64,000 bases of DNA from Devosia rhodophyticola (GTDB taxonomy: Bacteria > Pseudomonadota > Alphaproteobacteria > Rhizobiales > Devosiaceae), in the NCBI RefSeq assembly GCF_028816475.1, contig NZ_CP118247.1, positions 930,001 through 994,000 of the forward strand, written 5' to 3'. The notes beneath the pieces were generated by a model. The model saw only the letters and a list, made by a program, of their open reading frames with translations, had not been told where the DNA came from and searched no databases. A program made the translations under genes and the position numbers. Below, piece after piece: positions 1 to 8,566 of the stretch (its first letter is position 1; the number at the start of each line of letters is the position of its first letter).

Positions 1-1187
1 GAAGCAACAAAGGCATTCATGCCGATAAGCAGTAGCGGTGCCGTTTCGCCCAGAGCCTGTGCGACCCCGATGATGGTGGCGGTCAGGATGGATGGAAAGG
101 TGACCGGCAAAACGTGATGAAACACCATCTGGGTTCGGGAGGCGCCCAACCCGAGTGCGGCCTGACGCAAAGCGGGAGAGACGCTCTGCAATGCCGCGCG
201 GGTGGCAATGATGATAGTGGGCAATGTCATCAAGGTCAGCACCATGCCGCCGACCAACGGGGCGGATATGGGCAGGTGAAAGAAATTGATGAATACCGCT
301 GCCCCCAACAGGCCGAAGACGATGGAGGGGACCGCCGCCAGATTATTGATATTGACCTCGATGATATCGGTGAGGCGCGATTTTTTGGCGAATTCTTCAA
401 GATAAATGGCGCTGGCAACCCCGATCGGCACCGCCAGGATTATGACGACCAACATCATATAGACCGAGCCCATGAAGGCGCCGGCCAGACCTGCGGACGC
501 CGGGGCGGCGCGACTATCGACATTGGTGAAAATTCCGGTGGCAAAATCTTTGGTCAGGGTCCCGTTTTCGGCAAAAAAGTCGGTGAGCGCACGGGCGTCT
601 GCGCCAAGCTGTTGCTGGGCATCGGGCAGGTCGCGGTCGATATTGCCCTTAACCCAGTTATCGACATTGGCAGAGGCGACCAGATCAATTGAAATGGTTT
701 TGCCGAGAAGGCCGGGATCCTCAACGTAGCGCTCGCGCAGGATATGACGGGCGTTGGTTTCGGGGATAGTCAGGAGTTGACGTGTATCAATGTCATAATC
801 GGCGGGGGCCGACTTGCGCATCGCGACCTCAAGCACCTTGTTCCAGTTGAGCAAGACAAGCGAACTCCGCCATTTGAGGTTGGCCTGCTCGAAACCAGCA
901 TCGGACTGGCCCACTTCGCGCACCGGCGCCGGGGTCAGCTTGATAATTGCGGGATCGTAGGCCACTTCGAGATGCAGGTTGGCCTGAGTGAACGCAGGAA
1001 TGCCCTTGCTCAATACGTCGGTAAACAGCAGGGCAACAAACCCGAGAGCGGCGACGATGGCGGCAATGCCCAGGCCCCGAAATATCTTTTCGGTCATGTG
1101 GCGGCGACGCAATCCGGCCTTGACCTTGCGGGCCCGCTCGGCGGCAAGACTGCGGCTCGCGGTATTGGATTGACTGAGTTCGGTCAT
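1..1187 (-). CDS. pstA: Phosphate ABC transporter permease PstA (3' end outside window)
   Basis: Inner-membrane permease subunit of the high-affinity phosphate importer, partner of PstC, PstB and PstS. The reading frame is open from an ATG at 1187 to the window edge (about 395 codons). The N-terminal 200 residues carry one membrane segment and a long extracytoplasmic insert, as in alphaproteobacterial PstA proteins; the permease domain follows, with the EAA-type loop (AALGLGASRTQM) and the conserved QALGETAPLLLIG at the truncated end. The ATG lies 1 base after the pstC stop, so the two are probably translationally coupled. pstB and phoU would be expected just beyond the left edge. Confidence 0.95.
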   Translation of the reverse strand, partial: MTELSQSNTASRSLAAERARKVKAGLRRRHMTEKIFRGLGIAAIVAALGFVALLFTDVLSKGIPAFTQANLHLEVAYDPAIIKLTPAPVREVGQSDAGFEQANLKWRSSLVLLNWNKVLEVAMRKSAPADYDIDTRQLLTIPETNARHILRERYVEDPGLLGKTISIDLVASANVDNWVKGNIDRDLPDAQQQLGADARALTDFFAENGTLTKDFATGIFTNVDSRAAPASAGLAGAFMGSVYMMLVVIILAVPIGVASAIYLEEFAKKSRLTDIIEVNINNLAAVPSIVFGLLGAAVFINFFHLPISAPLVGGMVLTLMTLPTIIIATRAALQSVSPALRQAALGLGASRTQMVFHHVLPVTFPSILTATIIGVAQALGETAPLLLIGMNAFVA

Positions 1188-1188
1188 G

Positions 1189-2574
1189 TTATTCGTACTG
1201 CTCCCGGAAGCGGCGGACGATGTAAAGCGCCACGACATTTAGGATGAGGGTCATCACGAAAAGCGTCAGCCCCAACGCGAAGGCCACCAGCGATTGCGGT
1301 CCGGCAAAGTCGGTATCACCGGTCAGCTGATTGACGATGGAAATGGTGATGGTGGAGACTGGTTCGAGCGGGGTTCCGCGCAACACCGGGCTGTTACCGG
1401 CAGCCAGAACGACGATCATGGTTTCGCCAATGGCGCGGCTGATGGCCAGAAGGAAGGCCCCCACGATGCCCGGCAGCGCCGCTGGCAGCAGCACGCGGCG
1501 GATGGTTTCGGACTGGGTGGCGCCCAGACCATAAGAGCCGTCGCGCATCGAGGACGGCACCTGGTTGAGAATGTCATCGGATAGCGACGAGATGAAGGGG
1601 ATGATCATGATCCCCATCACGAGGCCCGCCGTCAGGGCACTGGCGGCCTTGATGTCAAGACCAATGATGTCACCGGCACTTGCCAGGAACGGACCGACAG
1701 TCACCAGCGCGAAAAAGCCATAAACGATGGTGGGAATGCCGGCCAGAATTTCAATGATCGGCTTGATGATGGCCCGCAGTTTGCGGGGCGCGTATTGGGA
1801 AAGATAGATCGCAGTCATCAGACCGACGGGCACGGCCACCAGGGTCGCGATAAGCGAAACCATCAGCGTGCCTGCCAGGAGCGGCAGCAAACCATATTGG
1901 CCTTGAGCGCCCCCTTCGGTGGAGGAGAACACCGGGTTCCAGACAGTTCCGAAGAAGAAATCGAGCGGATTGACGAAGGTGAAGAAGCGCAGTGCTTCGG
2001 TCACGAGGGAGGCAACGATGCCGACGGTTGTCAGGATCGCAATTCCCGAGCAGGCCAGTAACAGCAGGCCAATGATGAATTCGACGTTGTTGCGGGCGCG
2101 CAGGCGCGGCGTGATCTTGGAGCGCGCGTAGAGCAGCGCCAAAATACCGGTGCCAGCAGCGGCAGCGATGACCACCAGAAATGTGGTGAACTGGAACTGA
2201 CGCAGCGCTTCGCCTGCGGCCTGTTCATAGGGTTGCACATCGCCTGCAACACCAAACCCGGAAGCCAGCGCGTTGATGCGCTGAAGGGTTGCCTGCAAGT
2301 CTTGCCCGGTTTGAGCGGCGACATCGGCGGGCAGTTGGGCAAGGGTAAAAGCGCGGATGACATCGCCGCCGAAATAGGCCCAAAGGGCCAGGATCAGCAG
2401 CATGGGAATGATGGCCCATAGCGCGACAAGGGTGCCGTGATATTGCGGACGGGAATGCACGCGGATGCCATTTGGCGTGGCCAGATTGCGGCTACGGGAC
2501 CAACCAGACTGATAAGCCAGACCCATGATAACAAGGAGCAGGCCAACGACAACGAGTGAGTTCACAGCGGTCAC
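1189..2574 (-). CDS. pstC: Phosphate ABC transporter permease PstC
   Basis: Second permease subunit of the Pst phosphate importer, 461 residues with a GTG start. It is longer than the E. coli protein because of an N-terminal region with about three membrane segments before the permease core, which is usual in alphaproteobacteria. The core has six membrane segments and the EAA loop GLGATQSETIRRVLLPAALP, which contacts the PstB ATPase. It follows pstS after a gap that holds a stable hairpin, and pstA starts immediately after it. Expression is expected to be PhoB-dependent, from the Pho box before pstS. Confidence 0.96.
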   Translation of the reverse strand: MTAVNSLVVVGLLLVIMGLAYQSGWSRSRNLATPNGIRVHSRPQYHGTLVALWAIIPMLLILALWAYFGGDVIRAFTLAQLPADVAAQTGQDLQATLQRINALASGFGVAGDVQPYEQAAGEALRQFQFTTFLVVIAAAAGTGILALLYARSKITPRLRARNNVEFIIGLLLLACSGIAILTTVGIVASLVTEALRFFTFVNPLDFFFGTVWNPVFSSTEGGAQGQYGLLPLLAGTLMVSLIATLVAVPVGLMTAIYLSQYAPRKLRAIIKPIIEILAGIPTIVYGFFALVTVGPFLASAGDIIGLDIKAASALTAGLVMGIMIIPFISSLSDDILNQVPSSMRDGSYGLGATQSETIRRVLLPAALPGIVGAFLLAISRAIGETMIVVLAAGNSPVLRGTPLEPVSTITISIVNQLTGDTDFAGPQSLVAFALGLTLFVMTLILNVVALYIVRRFREQYE

Positions 2575-2597
2575 GCTTTCCCATTGATAGTAGGGAT

Positions 2598-2623
2598 GGA
2601 CCGCGCCCAGGTGGGCGCGGTCC
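2598..2623 (-). terminator. Stem-loop between pstS and pstC
   Basis: Two complementary 12-base arms (2598-2609 and 2612-2623; in practice a 10-bp GC-rich stem with a six-base loop) lie in the 63-base gap between the pstS stop and the pstC start. There is no T-run after it on the minus strand, so it is more likely a partial terminator or mRNA-stabilising hairpin that keeps pstS product in excess over the permeases than a full terminator. The function is inferred. Confidence 0.6.
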
Positions 2624-2637
2624 GGGATATGCAGAAC

Positions 2638-3654
2638 TTAGTTGGCGGCGGCTTCGAACGCGGCCAGAACTTGGGCAGTCTTGTCTTCTGGCTGCGGGAT
2701 CAGACCTGCAGCTTCAAGCGTACCGCCGCTGCCGGACATCATGTCCGACAGGAAGAAATTTACATATTCCTCGATGCCGGGAATGGTGCCGATGTGCTGG
2801 CCCTTGATATAAAAGTAGAGCGGACGCGACACAGGATATTCGCCAGCAGCAACGGTATCGTTGGAAGGCACAACGCCATCAATGGTTGCAACCTTTAGCG
2901 TGTCCTTGTTCTGGTCGTAAAAGCTCAGACCGAAAACGCCGACAGTGTCAGGGTTGGACTTGAGGCGCGCCAGCGTTTCAGTGTAATCGCCCGAAATTTC
3001 GACAACAACGTCCTGACGCAGGGTGGTTTCAGCGGCAGCCTTTTCTTCCTCGCTCAGACCTTCTGGCAGACCTGCTTCTTCAGCACCGGCAGATACAACG
3101 CGTTCCTGGAAAACTTCACGGGTGCCGTGGTTGGAACCGGGAATGGCCAGAGCGATGGTCTGATCTGGCAGCGATGCGTCGATCTGATTCCAGTTGGTGT
3201 ATGGGTTGTCGACCAGCTTGCCATCAACGGGGACCTTGGCAGCGATTGCCTTGTAGATCTGGACGGGGGTCAGGGAGAAGTCAGGACCGGTCGCTTCGGA
3301 CGCAAAAACGATGCCGTCGAAGCCGAACTGGATTTCACGGATGTCGGTGACGCCGTTTTCTTCACAGGCGGCGCGTTCCTTGTCCTTGATCGGGCGCGAC
3401 GCATCCGCGATGTCGATGGTATTTTCACCAACCCCTTCGCAGAACTGCTTTAGGCCGCCACCGGTGCCGCCCGAACCGACGACTGGGGTGTTGAACTCAG
3501 GGTAGGACGCACCGAATTCCTCGGCAACAATCGAAGCGAATGGCAGAACGGTGGACGAGCCAGCGATCTGAATGGTGTCGCGAGCAATAGCTGCGGTGGT
3601 GCCAAATGCGGCAAGTGCAATCACGGCGGCGCTGGCGAAAGACAAGGCTTTCAT
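2638..3654 (-). CDS. pstS: Periplasmic phosphate-binding protein PstS
   Basis: Substrate-binding protein that delivers phosphate to PstCAB. 338 residues with a classical signal peptide (about 1-24, ending near AAIA). The mature N-terminus has the phosphate-binding loop IAGSSTVLPF and a further glycine-rich loop (GSGGTGGGL), both typical of PstS. An AAGGA ribosome site precedes the ATG by a normal distance. It is the first structural gene of the pst operon, downstream of phoR, and is preceded by a Pho box about 120-140 bases upstream. Confidence 0.97.
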   Translation of the reverse strand: MKALSFASAAVIALAAFGTTAAIARDTIQIAGSSTVLPFASIVAEEFGASYPEFNTPVVGSGGTGGGLKQFCEGVGENTIDIADASRPIKDKERAACEENGVTDIREIQFGFDGIVFASEATGPDFSLTPVQIYKAIAAKVPVDGKLVDNPYTNWNQIDASLPDQTIALAIPGSNHGTREVFQERVVSAGAEEAGLPEGLSEEEKAAAETTLRQDVVVEISGDYTETLARLKSNPDTVGVFGLSFYDQNKDTLKVATIDGVVPSNDTVAAGEYPVSRPLYFYIKGQHIGTIPGIEEYVNFFLSDMMSGSGGTLEAAGLIPQPEDKTAQVLAAFEAAAN

Positions 3655-3753
3655 GGAAGTGTCCTTTTTCTCAAAAATGCGGCTCGAATCCCGGCAATAT
3701 CTTGTGGGGTTCGACCCCGTCCGGTGTTTGACGGTCGCAACCTATGACGCAGT

Positions 3754-3794
3754 GGTCATAGATTTATGACACTTGGCTGACAGTTGTATGACAG
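3754..3794 (-). promoter_or_regulatory. Pho box (PhoB binding site) upstream of pstS
   Basis: Read on the minus strand, 3794-3777 is CTGTCATACAACTGTCAG: two CTGTCA-type repeats 11 bases apart, nearly identical to the consensus PhoB site. A second copy with a related repeat (GTGTCATAAAT) runs from about 3772 to 3754. The TAAATC about 11 bases after the first box is a plausible -10 element, as expected where PhoB replaces -35 recognition. It lies in the 200-base gap between phoR and pstS and so should drive pstS-pstC-pstA in phosphate starvation. Confidence 0.8.
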
Positions 3795-3854
3795 TACAAG
3801 CCGTTGATTTTGAATAATTATTCAAAGAGAAACCCGGAATCAATGACTTCACGG

Positions 3855-5141
3855 TCAGGGCAATGACACGTCGACCCGCATGCCGTGACCGGGCCTTGAA
3901 CGGATGGTGAGCTGGCCGCGATGGCGGTTAACCGTGTGCTTTGCAATGGCAAGGCCAAGCCCTGTGCCCTTCTTGCGACGGCTGGCATCGGCATCGATGC
4001 GATAGAATCGCTCGGTCAAACGGGGGACATGTTCAGGTTCAACGCCGGGTCCATGATCGACGATGCTGACCAGATGGGTAAAGCCGGGCAGCGCTGCTAC
4101 CGCCAACTCGATATCTACCGTGTTGCCCGAGCCGCCATACTTTATGGCATTTTCGACCAGATTTTCGAAAACCTCGTAAAGCTCATCGCGATCCCCGATT
4201 GCGTTGGTTGTTTCGGCGGGGATGGCGAGGCGAAGCTCGACTTCAGCGGCTTCTGCCTGGGCCTGCAAGCCCTCGCGCACATCGCGCAGCAGGGCGACCA
4301 GATCAACCGAGCCGGTGGGGCGAACATGCTGGTGCATTTCGATCCGCGACAGTGAGAGCAAATCTTCGATCAGCTTGGCCATGCGTTCGGCCTGGCCGCG
4401 CATGATGTGAAGGAATTTTTCACGCGCCGCCGTATCGCGCGCCGCTGGACCGAGCAATGTGTCGATAAAGCCAAGCAGCGAGGTCAGTGGTGTGCGCAAC
4501 TCATGACTGGCATTGGCGATGAAATCAGAGCGCATGGCATCGACCCGCTTGAGATCGGTAAGGCTTTGGAAGGTGATCAACAACAGCGGTGGGGTCGTCT
4601 CGCCGTTAGGGTCGGTTGTGCTTTGCAAAGGCGAAATGGCCACTTTTTCCCAGGTTTCGCTGGGCAGTGTTTCGTGAAGTTCGAACAGGCGCGTTTCACC
4701 ACTCTGCCAGACGGCCTCAATGGCCTTTACCAGTTCGGGATAGCGCAGAACGAAGGTAATCGGGTTGCCGATGGCAATATTGGGAAAGCGTTGTGCGGCG
4801 GCCGCATTTCGGTGACGCACCACCGAGCGGCGATCCAACACCAGGCAGGGATCAAGCAGAACATCGGCGAAGCGGTCGACCCCCATGGTGGCAATCACGC
4901 CGGGCGCGTCTCCGGGGGCATGCTCTTGGTGTTGGCTGACGGTTATTGGCAACCAGAGTGCTGCTATTATCAGGATCAGGAGCGCCAGAACCGCTTCGGG
5001 CCAACCCAGCCCTGCCTCAACCACCAGCGCCGCCAGAACGAACGCCACGCAGACAAGCAGCACCACGCGGGTGCGCAGCCGATCCAGCAGGGGCGGCAGG
5101 CGCCCGTCGGGTCGGGCATTCTTATTGGAACGATCAACCAT
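3855..5141 (-). CDS. phoR: Phosphate regulon sensor histidine kinase PhoR
   Basis: Membrane sensor kinase, 428 residues, expected to phosphorylate PhoB according to Pst/PhoU state. Two membrane segments (about 26-42 and 50-65) with almost no periplasmic loop, a PAS-like region (about 85-195), a HisKA domain with the phospho-accepting His near 213 (SHELRTPLTSL), then an HATPase domain with an N box (NLVENAIKYG, about 327-336), G1 (DHGPG, about 362-366) and G2 (GTGLGLAI, about 392-399). The lack of a periplasmic sensor domain fits PhoR. It sits upstream of pstS on the same strand; phoB is not in the window and is usually after phoU. Confidence 0.92.
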   Translation of the reverse strand: MVDRSNKNARPDGRLPPLLDRLRTRVVLLVCVAFVLAALVVEAGLGWPEAVLALLILIIAALWLPITVSQHQEHAPGDAPGVIATMGVDRFADVLLDPCLVLDRRSVVRHRNAAAAQRFPNIAIGNPITFVLRYPELVKAIEAVWQSGETRLFELHETLPSETWEKVAISPLQSTTDPNGETTPPLLLITFQSLTDLKRVDAMRSDFIANASHELRTPLTSLLGFIDTLLGPAARDTAAREKFLHIMRGQAERMAKLIEDLLSLSRIEMHQHVRPTGSVDLVALLRDVREGLQAQAEAAEVELRLAIPAETTNAIGDRDELYEVFENLVENAIKYGGSGNTVDIELAVAALPGFTHLVSIVDHGPGVEPEHVPRLTERFYRIDADASRRKKGTGLGLAIAKHTVNRHRGQLTIRSRPGHGMRVDVSLP

Positions 5142-5228
5142 TTTAACTCTTTGACAGATAGTTGGCGCGGTTGGCCTTGCACGCGCTTCGGCTTCATAGC
5201 ACGTTGATTACAACAATGGAGAGACAGT

Positions 5229-6092
5229 GTGAACGACGCGATCAAGAGCTTTGATATCGAGAATCCGGAACTACCCAAGGCCATCAAGAAGGGTGCACTG
5301 GAATCGGGCGGCTATCCCTACAAACACAAACTTGATCGCAAGATTTACGAGAACGAGTTGCATGATTTGCAAGTTCAGCTGGTGCGGTTGCAGGCCCATC
5401 TGGCCAAGACAAGCGAGCGGGTCATCCTGGTTTTTGAAGGACGCGACGCGGCCGGAAAAGGCGGTACGATCAAAAATTATCTGACCAATCTCAATGCCCG
5501 CTACAATCTGATTGCCGCACTGCCCAAGCCCAACGACAGGGAACGCACGCAATGGTATTTCCAACGCTATGTCGACTGGTTTCCAGCGGCAGGCGAAACG
5601 GTATTGTTTGACCGTTCTTGGTACAACCGGGCTGGGGTTGAGCCGGTAATGGGCTTTTCAACGCCCGAGCAGACAGCGCATTTTCTCGAAGAAGTGCCGC
5701 ACTTTGAAAAACGCATCACCAATGATGGCATTCACCTGTTCAAATTCTGGCTGTCGATCGGGCGCGAAATGCAGCTCAAGCGATTTCATGACCGCCGCCA
5801 CGATCCGCTCAAGGTCTGGAAGCTGTCGCCGGTCGATCTGGAGGCATTGACGCGCTGGGGCGAATATTCCAAAGCGCGAGATGTGATGCTGGAACGCTCC
5901 GATAGCGCACACGCGCCCTGGACCATTGCCCGGTTCAACGACAAACGGCGCGGTCGGCTCAACGTCATGCGCACCGTCCTCAACAAGCTGGCCTATGAGG
6001 GCAAGGACCCCATTGCCATTGGCGAAGTCGACCGCAAGATCATGCTGAGCGCCTCGGAGTTTCTGGCACTCAAGACGGTGGACGCCGCCTGA
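5229..6092 (+). CDS. ppk2: Polyphosphate kinase 2 (PPK2 family)
   Basis: Transfers phosphate between polyphosphate and nucleotides. 287 residues, GTG start with a GGAGA ribosome site just upstream. P-loop kinase fold: Walker A GRDAAGKGG (71-79), the lid-side basic segment PNDRERTQWYFQRY (101-114) and Walker B FDRSWYNRAGVEPVMGF (127-143), all typical of single-domain PPK2. The class (GDP- or ADP-preferring, or AMP/ADP) cannot be fixed from these motifs. It is divergent from phoR across 87 bases, which links polyphosphate turnover to phosphate sensing by position; I do not see a clear Pho box in that gap. Confidence 0.93.
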   Translation: MNDAIKSFDIENPELPKAIKKGALESGGYPYKHKLDRKIYENELHDLQVQLVRLQAHLAKTSERVILVFEGRDAAGKGGTIKNYLTNLNARYNLIAALPKPNDRERTQWYFQRYVDWFPAAGETVLFDRSWYNRAGVEPVMGFSTPEQTAHFLEEVPHFEKRITNDGIHLFKFWLSIGREMQLKRFHDRRHDPLKVWKLSPVDLEALTRWGEYSKARDVMLERSDSAHAPWTIARFNDKRRGRLNVMRTVLNKLAYEGKDPIAIGEVDRKIMLSASEFLALKTVDAA

Positions 6093-6187
6093 ATTCAGCT
6101 CGGTTCGGCCATGACGTGTGAAACTCGTTTGACAGGGGGATCAAAACGCCTTCATCTAGCGGCAATCGGCGTTAATGACTGACATTG

Positions 6188-7021
6188 ATGCACAATCGGA
6201 TGCGCCCGCGCAGAATGACGCCAGACAGGGCCAACATGGTTGACGAGGTTGCAGATCACCGACTGGCGGCGCGGCAGGTGCCCCCGGTATTGGTCGTGAA
6301 TGGGGACGGCGCATCGCCGTTCGTTCTGGTGTGCGATCATGCGTCCAATCGCCTTCCCGAGCGCTATGGCGATCTGGGTCTGAGCCAGACCCAGCGCCTG
6401 TCCCATATTGCATGGGACCCCGGGGCGCTGGCGGTATGCCATCAAATGGTTGATCGGCTTGATGCGCCTTTGATTCACTCGACGGTTTCGCGCCTGATCA
6501 TTGACGCCAATCGCGATATTGGTTCGCCCGAATTGATCCGGACGGTTTCGGAAACCACCGAAATTGCGGCCAATCTTGAGTTGTCGCCAGAAGAGCGGCA
6601 GAGCCGGATCAGCCAGTTTCACACCCCGTTTCACGATGTGATCGGGGCGCTGCTCAATCGGCGGGCGGCGGCTGGCAAGAAGTCAGTATTGGTGTGCATG
6701 CACTCGTTTACCCCCTCATTTATGGGCGTTGGCCGACCTTGGCCTATCGGGCTGATCCATGGCAAGGACCAGCAGTTTACCCACGCCTTGCAGGACGCGC
6801 TCAAGGCCGAGGATCCGGGGCTTAATGTTGGCTGGAATGAGCCTTATGCGGCTATGAACGGGGTGACGTTCACGCTCGAGGAACATGGGGATCGGCGCGG
6901 CATTGATGCCACCATGATCGAGTTGCGCAACGATGAAATCACCGAGCCGGACGGCGTTTCCCATTGGGCGGGTCGGCTGGCGCGGTGCCTTGAAACGGCA
7001 AGGCAGGCCAGCGTTTCCTAG
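6188..7021 (+). CDS. N-formylglutamate amidohydrolase family protein
   Basis: About 277 residues from the ATG at 6188; a downstream in-frame ATG at 6236 is equally plausible because neither has a strong ribosome site. The family signature is clear: VCDHASNRLPERYG, the aspartate in WDPGA, and STVSRLIIDANRD, followed by HSFTPSFMG and a late TLEEHGDRRGI segment. N-formylglutamate deformylase (HutG type) releases glutamate in one branch of histidine degradation, but no hut genes are nearby, so the real substrate is open. It stands between ppk2 and an amino-acid/amine permease on the same strand, and the permease may be co-transcribed. Confidence 0.85.
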   Translation: MHNRMRPRRMTPDRANMVDEVADHRLAARQVPPVLVVNGDGASPFVLVCDHASNRLPERYGDLGLSQTQRLSHIAWDPGALAVCHQMVDRLDAPLIHSTVSRLIIDANRDIGSPELIRTVSETTEIAANLELSPEERQSRISQFHTPFHDVIGALLNRRAAAGKKSVLVCMHSFTPSFMGVGRPWPIGLIHGKDQQFTHALQDALKAEDPGLNVGWNEPYAAMNGVTFTLEEHGDRRGIDATMIELRNDEITEPDGVSHWAGRLARCLETARQASVS

Positions 7022-7063
7022 CTGTGCTAATGCTGACGCGAATTTGATCTAGATTCGGGGGAA

Positions 7064-8566
7064 GTGTTGGCAGGCAAGACGCAGGCAGGCGGGATCGCCT
7101 ACGCGACGCGCGACAATTCCTATTTCGAACAACGGAGGCTAAAGCGCTACGCAGGGGTGTGGTCACTGTGGGCACTGAGCGTCGGCGCGGTGATTTCGGG
7201 CCATTTTTCAGGCTGGAACCTAGGTTTTGCCATGGGTGGCTGGGGCGGCATGGCGGTGGCTGCTGTCATTATCGGCGTCATGTATCTCGGGCTGACGCTA
7301 TGCATTGCCGAAATGAGCCCTGCCCTGCCCCACACCGGGGCCGCCTATTCATTTGCCAGAACCGCCATGGGACCGTGGGGCGGTTTTGTCACCGGGCTGT
7401 TTGAAAACGTGGAGTATGTACTGACCCCGGCTGTGGTTGTTACGTTCATATCCTCTTATTTCAGCGCCATTGTGGGGCTTGATGCGGTGTGGCTGCCGCT
7501 GGTGTGGGTGGCATTTTATGGCATTTTCCTTGGCCTAAATATTTTCGGCGTGGCCCTGAGTTTTCGGGTGACGCTGGTGGTCACGCTGGCCTCGCTTTTG
7601 GTGCTGGCGGTCTTCTGGATCAGTGCGTTGCCCAATATGGATTTTGGCCGATGGGCGCTCAATATCGGGGCGGATGGTTCTGAATTGCCGCTAGGGCATG
7701 GTCCGCTGTTTCCCTTTGGCATTGCGGGGATATTTGCCTCGCTGCCCTTTGCCGTCTGGCTGTTTCTGGCGATTGAACAATTGCCGCTGGCGGCTGAAGA
7801 GTCGGTTGATCCCAGGCGTGACATGCCGCGCGGTATTTTGCTGGGCATGGGAACGCTGGTGATTTCGGCATTCTTGATTGTGCTGCTTAATCCCTCGGTA
7901 ATCGGTGTGGGCGCCTATGGACTGGGGCGCTCGGGCGAGCCGCTGCTGGATGGATTTCGGGCGATTTATGGAGACGGCTGGGCCGTTCTATTGGGGCTGG
8001 TGGCGATGCTGGGGCTGATCGCCTCGTTTCACGCCATTCTGTTTGCGCAGGGGCGGCAGATCTATTCCCTCAGCCGGGCCGGGTATTTTCCATCGGCTCT
8101 GTCGGTGACGCACCGACGCCACAAGACCCCTCACGTTGCGATGATCGGGGGCGCGCTACTGGGCCTCTGCGTCATGTTGACTATCTGGTTTGCCAATGGT
8201 GGCGGTGGCGAAGCGCCGACCCAGCTCGGCGACGATATCATTGGCACCGTGCTGCTGAACATGGCGGTATTCGGGGCCATGTTGAGCTATATCATGCAGG
8301 CGGTGAGCTTCATTTTGTTGCGGCGCAACCGCGCCAGCATCGCGCGCCCATTTCGCAGCCCCCTGGGTATTGGAGGGGCTGCGCTGACAATCATTATTGC
8401 CACGATCACGCTTGGCTTCCAGCTCCAGGACCCGAATTTTTTCCGCGGCGTCATCTGGGTCGTTGTCTGGTGTGCCATTGGCATTGCCTATTTCGGCCTT
8501 GTTGGTCGACACCGACTGATCCTGTCGCCAGAGGAAGAGTTCGCTCTGGCGCAGGGAGTAGATTAG
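7064..8566 (+). CDS. APC-family permease, ethanolamine permease type
   Basis: Integral membrane transporter of 500 residues with about 12 membrane segments. The N-terminal WSLWALSVGAVISGHFSGWN and the IAEMSPALPHTGAAYSFARTA segment are characteristic of the ethanolamine permease group (Eat) of the amino acid-polyamine-organocation superfamily. Start GTG 7064 or TTG 7067; a GGGGGA ribosome site better fits the TTG. No eut lyase genes are in the window, so substrate assignment rests on sequence resemblance only. It follows the formylglutamate amidohydrolase by 42 bases. Its last four bases overlap the convergent mannitol dehydrogenase gene. Confidence 0.82.
   Translation: MLAGKTQAGGIAYATRDNSYFEQRRLKRYAGVWSLWALSVGAVISGHFSGWNLGFAMGGWGGMAVAAVIIGVMYLGLTLCIAEMSPALPHTGAAYSFARTAMGPWGGFVTGLFENVEYVLTPAVVVTFISSYFSAIVGLDAVWLPLVWVAFYGIFLGLNIFGVALSFRVTLVVTLASLLVLAVFWISALPNMDFGRWALNIGADGSELPLGHGPLFPFGIAGIFASLPFAVWLFLAIEQLPLAAEESVDPRRDMPRGILLGMGTLVISAFLIVLLNPSVIGVGAYGLGRSGEPLLDGFRAIYGDGWAVLLGLVAMLGLIASFHAILFAQGRQIYSLSRAGYFPSALSVTHRRHKTPHVAMIGGALLGLCVMLTIWFANGGGGEAPTQLGDDIIGTVLLNMAVFGAMLSYIMQAVSFILLRRNRASIARPFRSPLGIGGAALTIIIATITLGFQLQDPNFFRGVIWVVVWCAIGIAYFGLVGRHRLILSPEEEFALAQGVD

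Noticed and set aside
4407..5207. 266-codon plus-strand frame opposite phoR
   Set aside because: Antisense shadow of a well-supported histidine kinase; no domain recognised.
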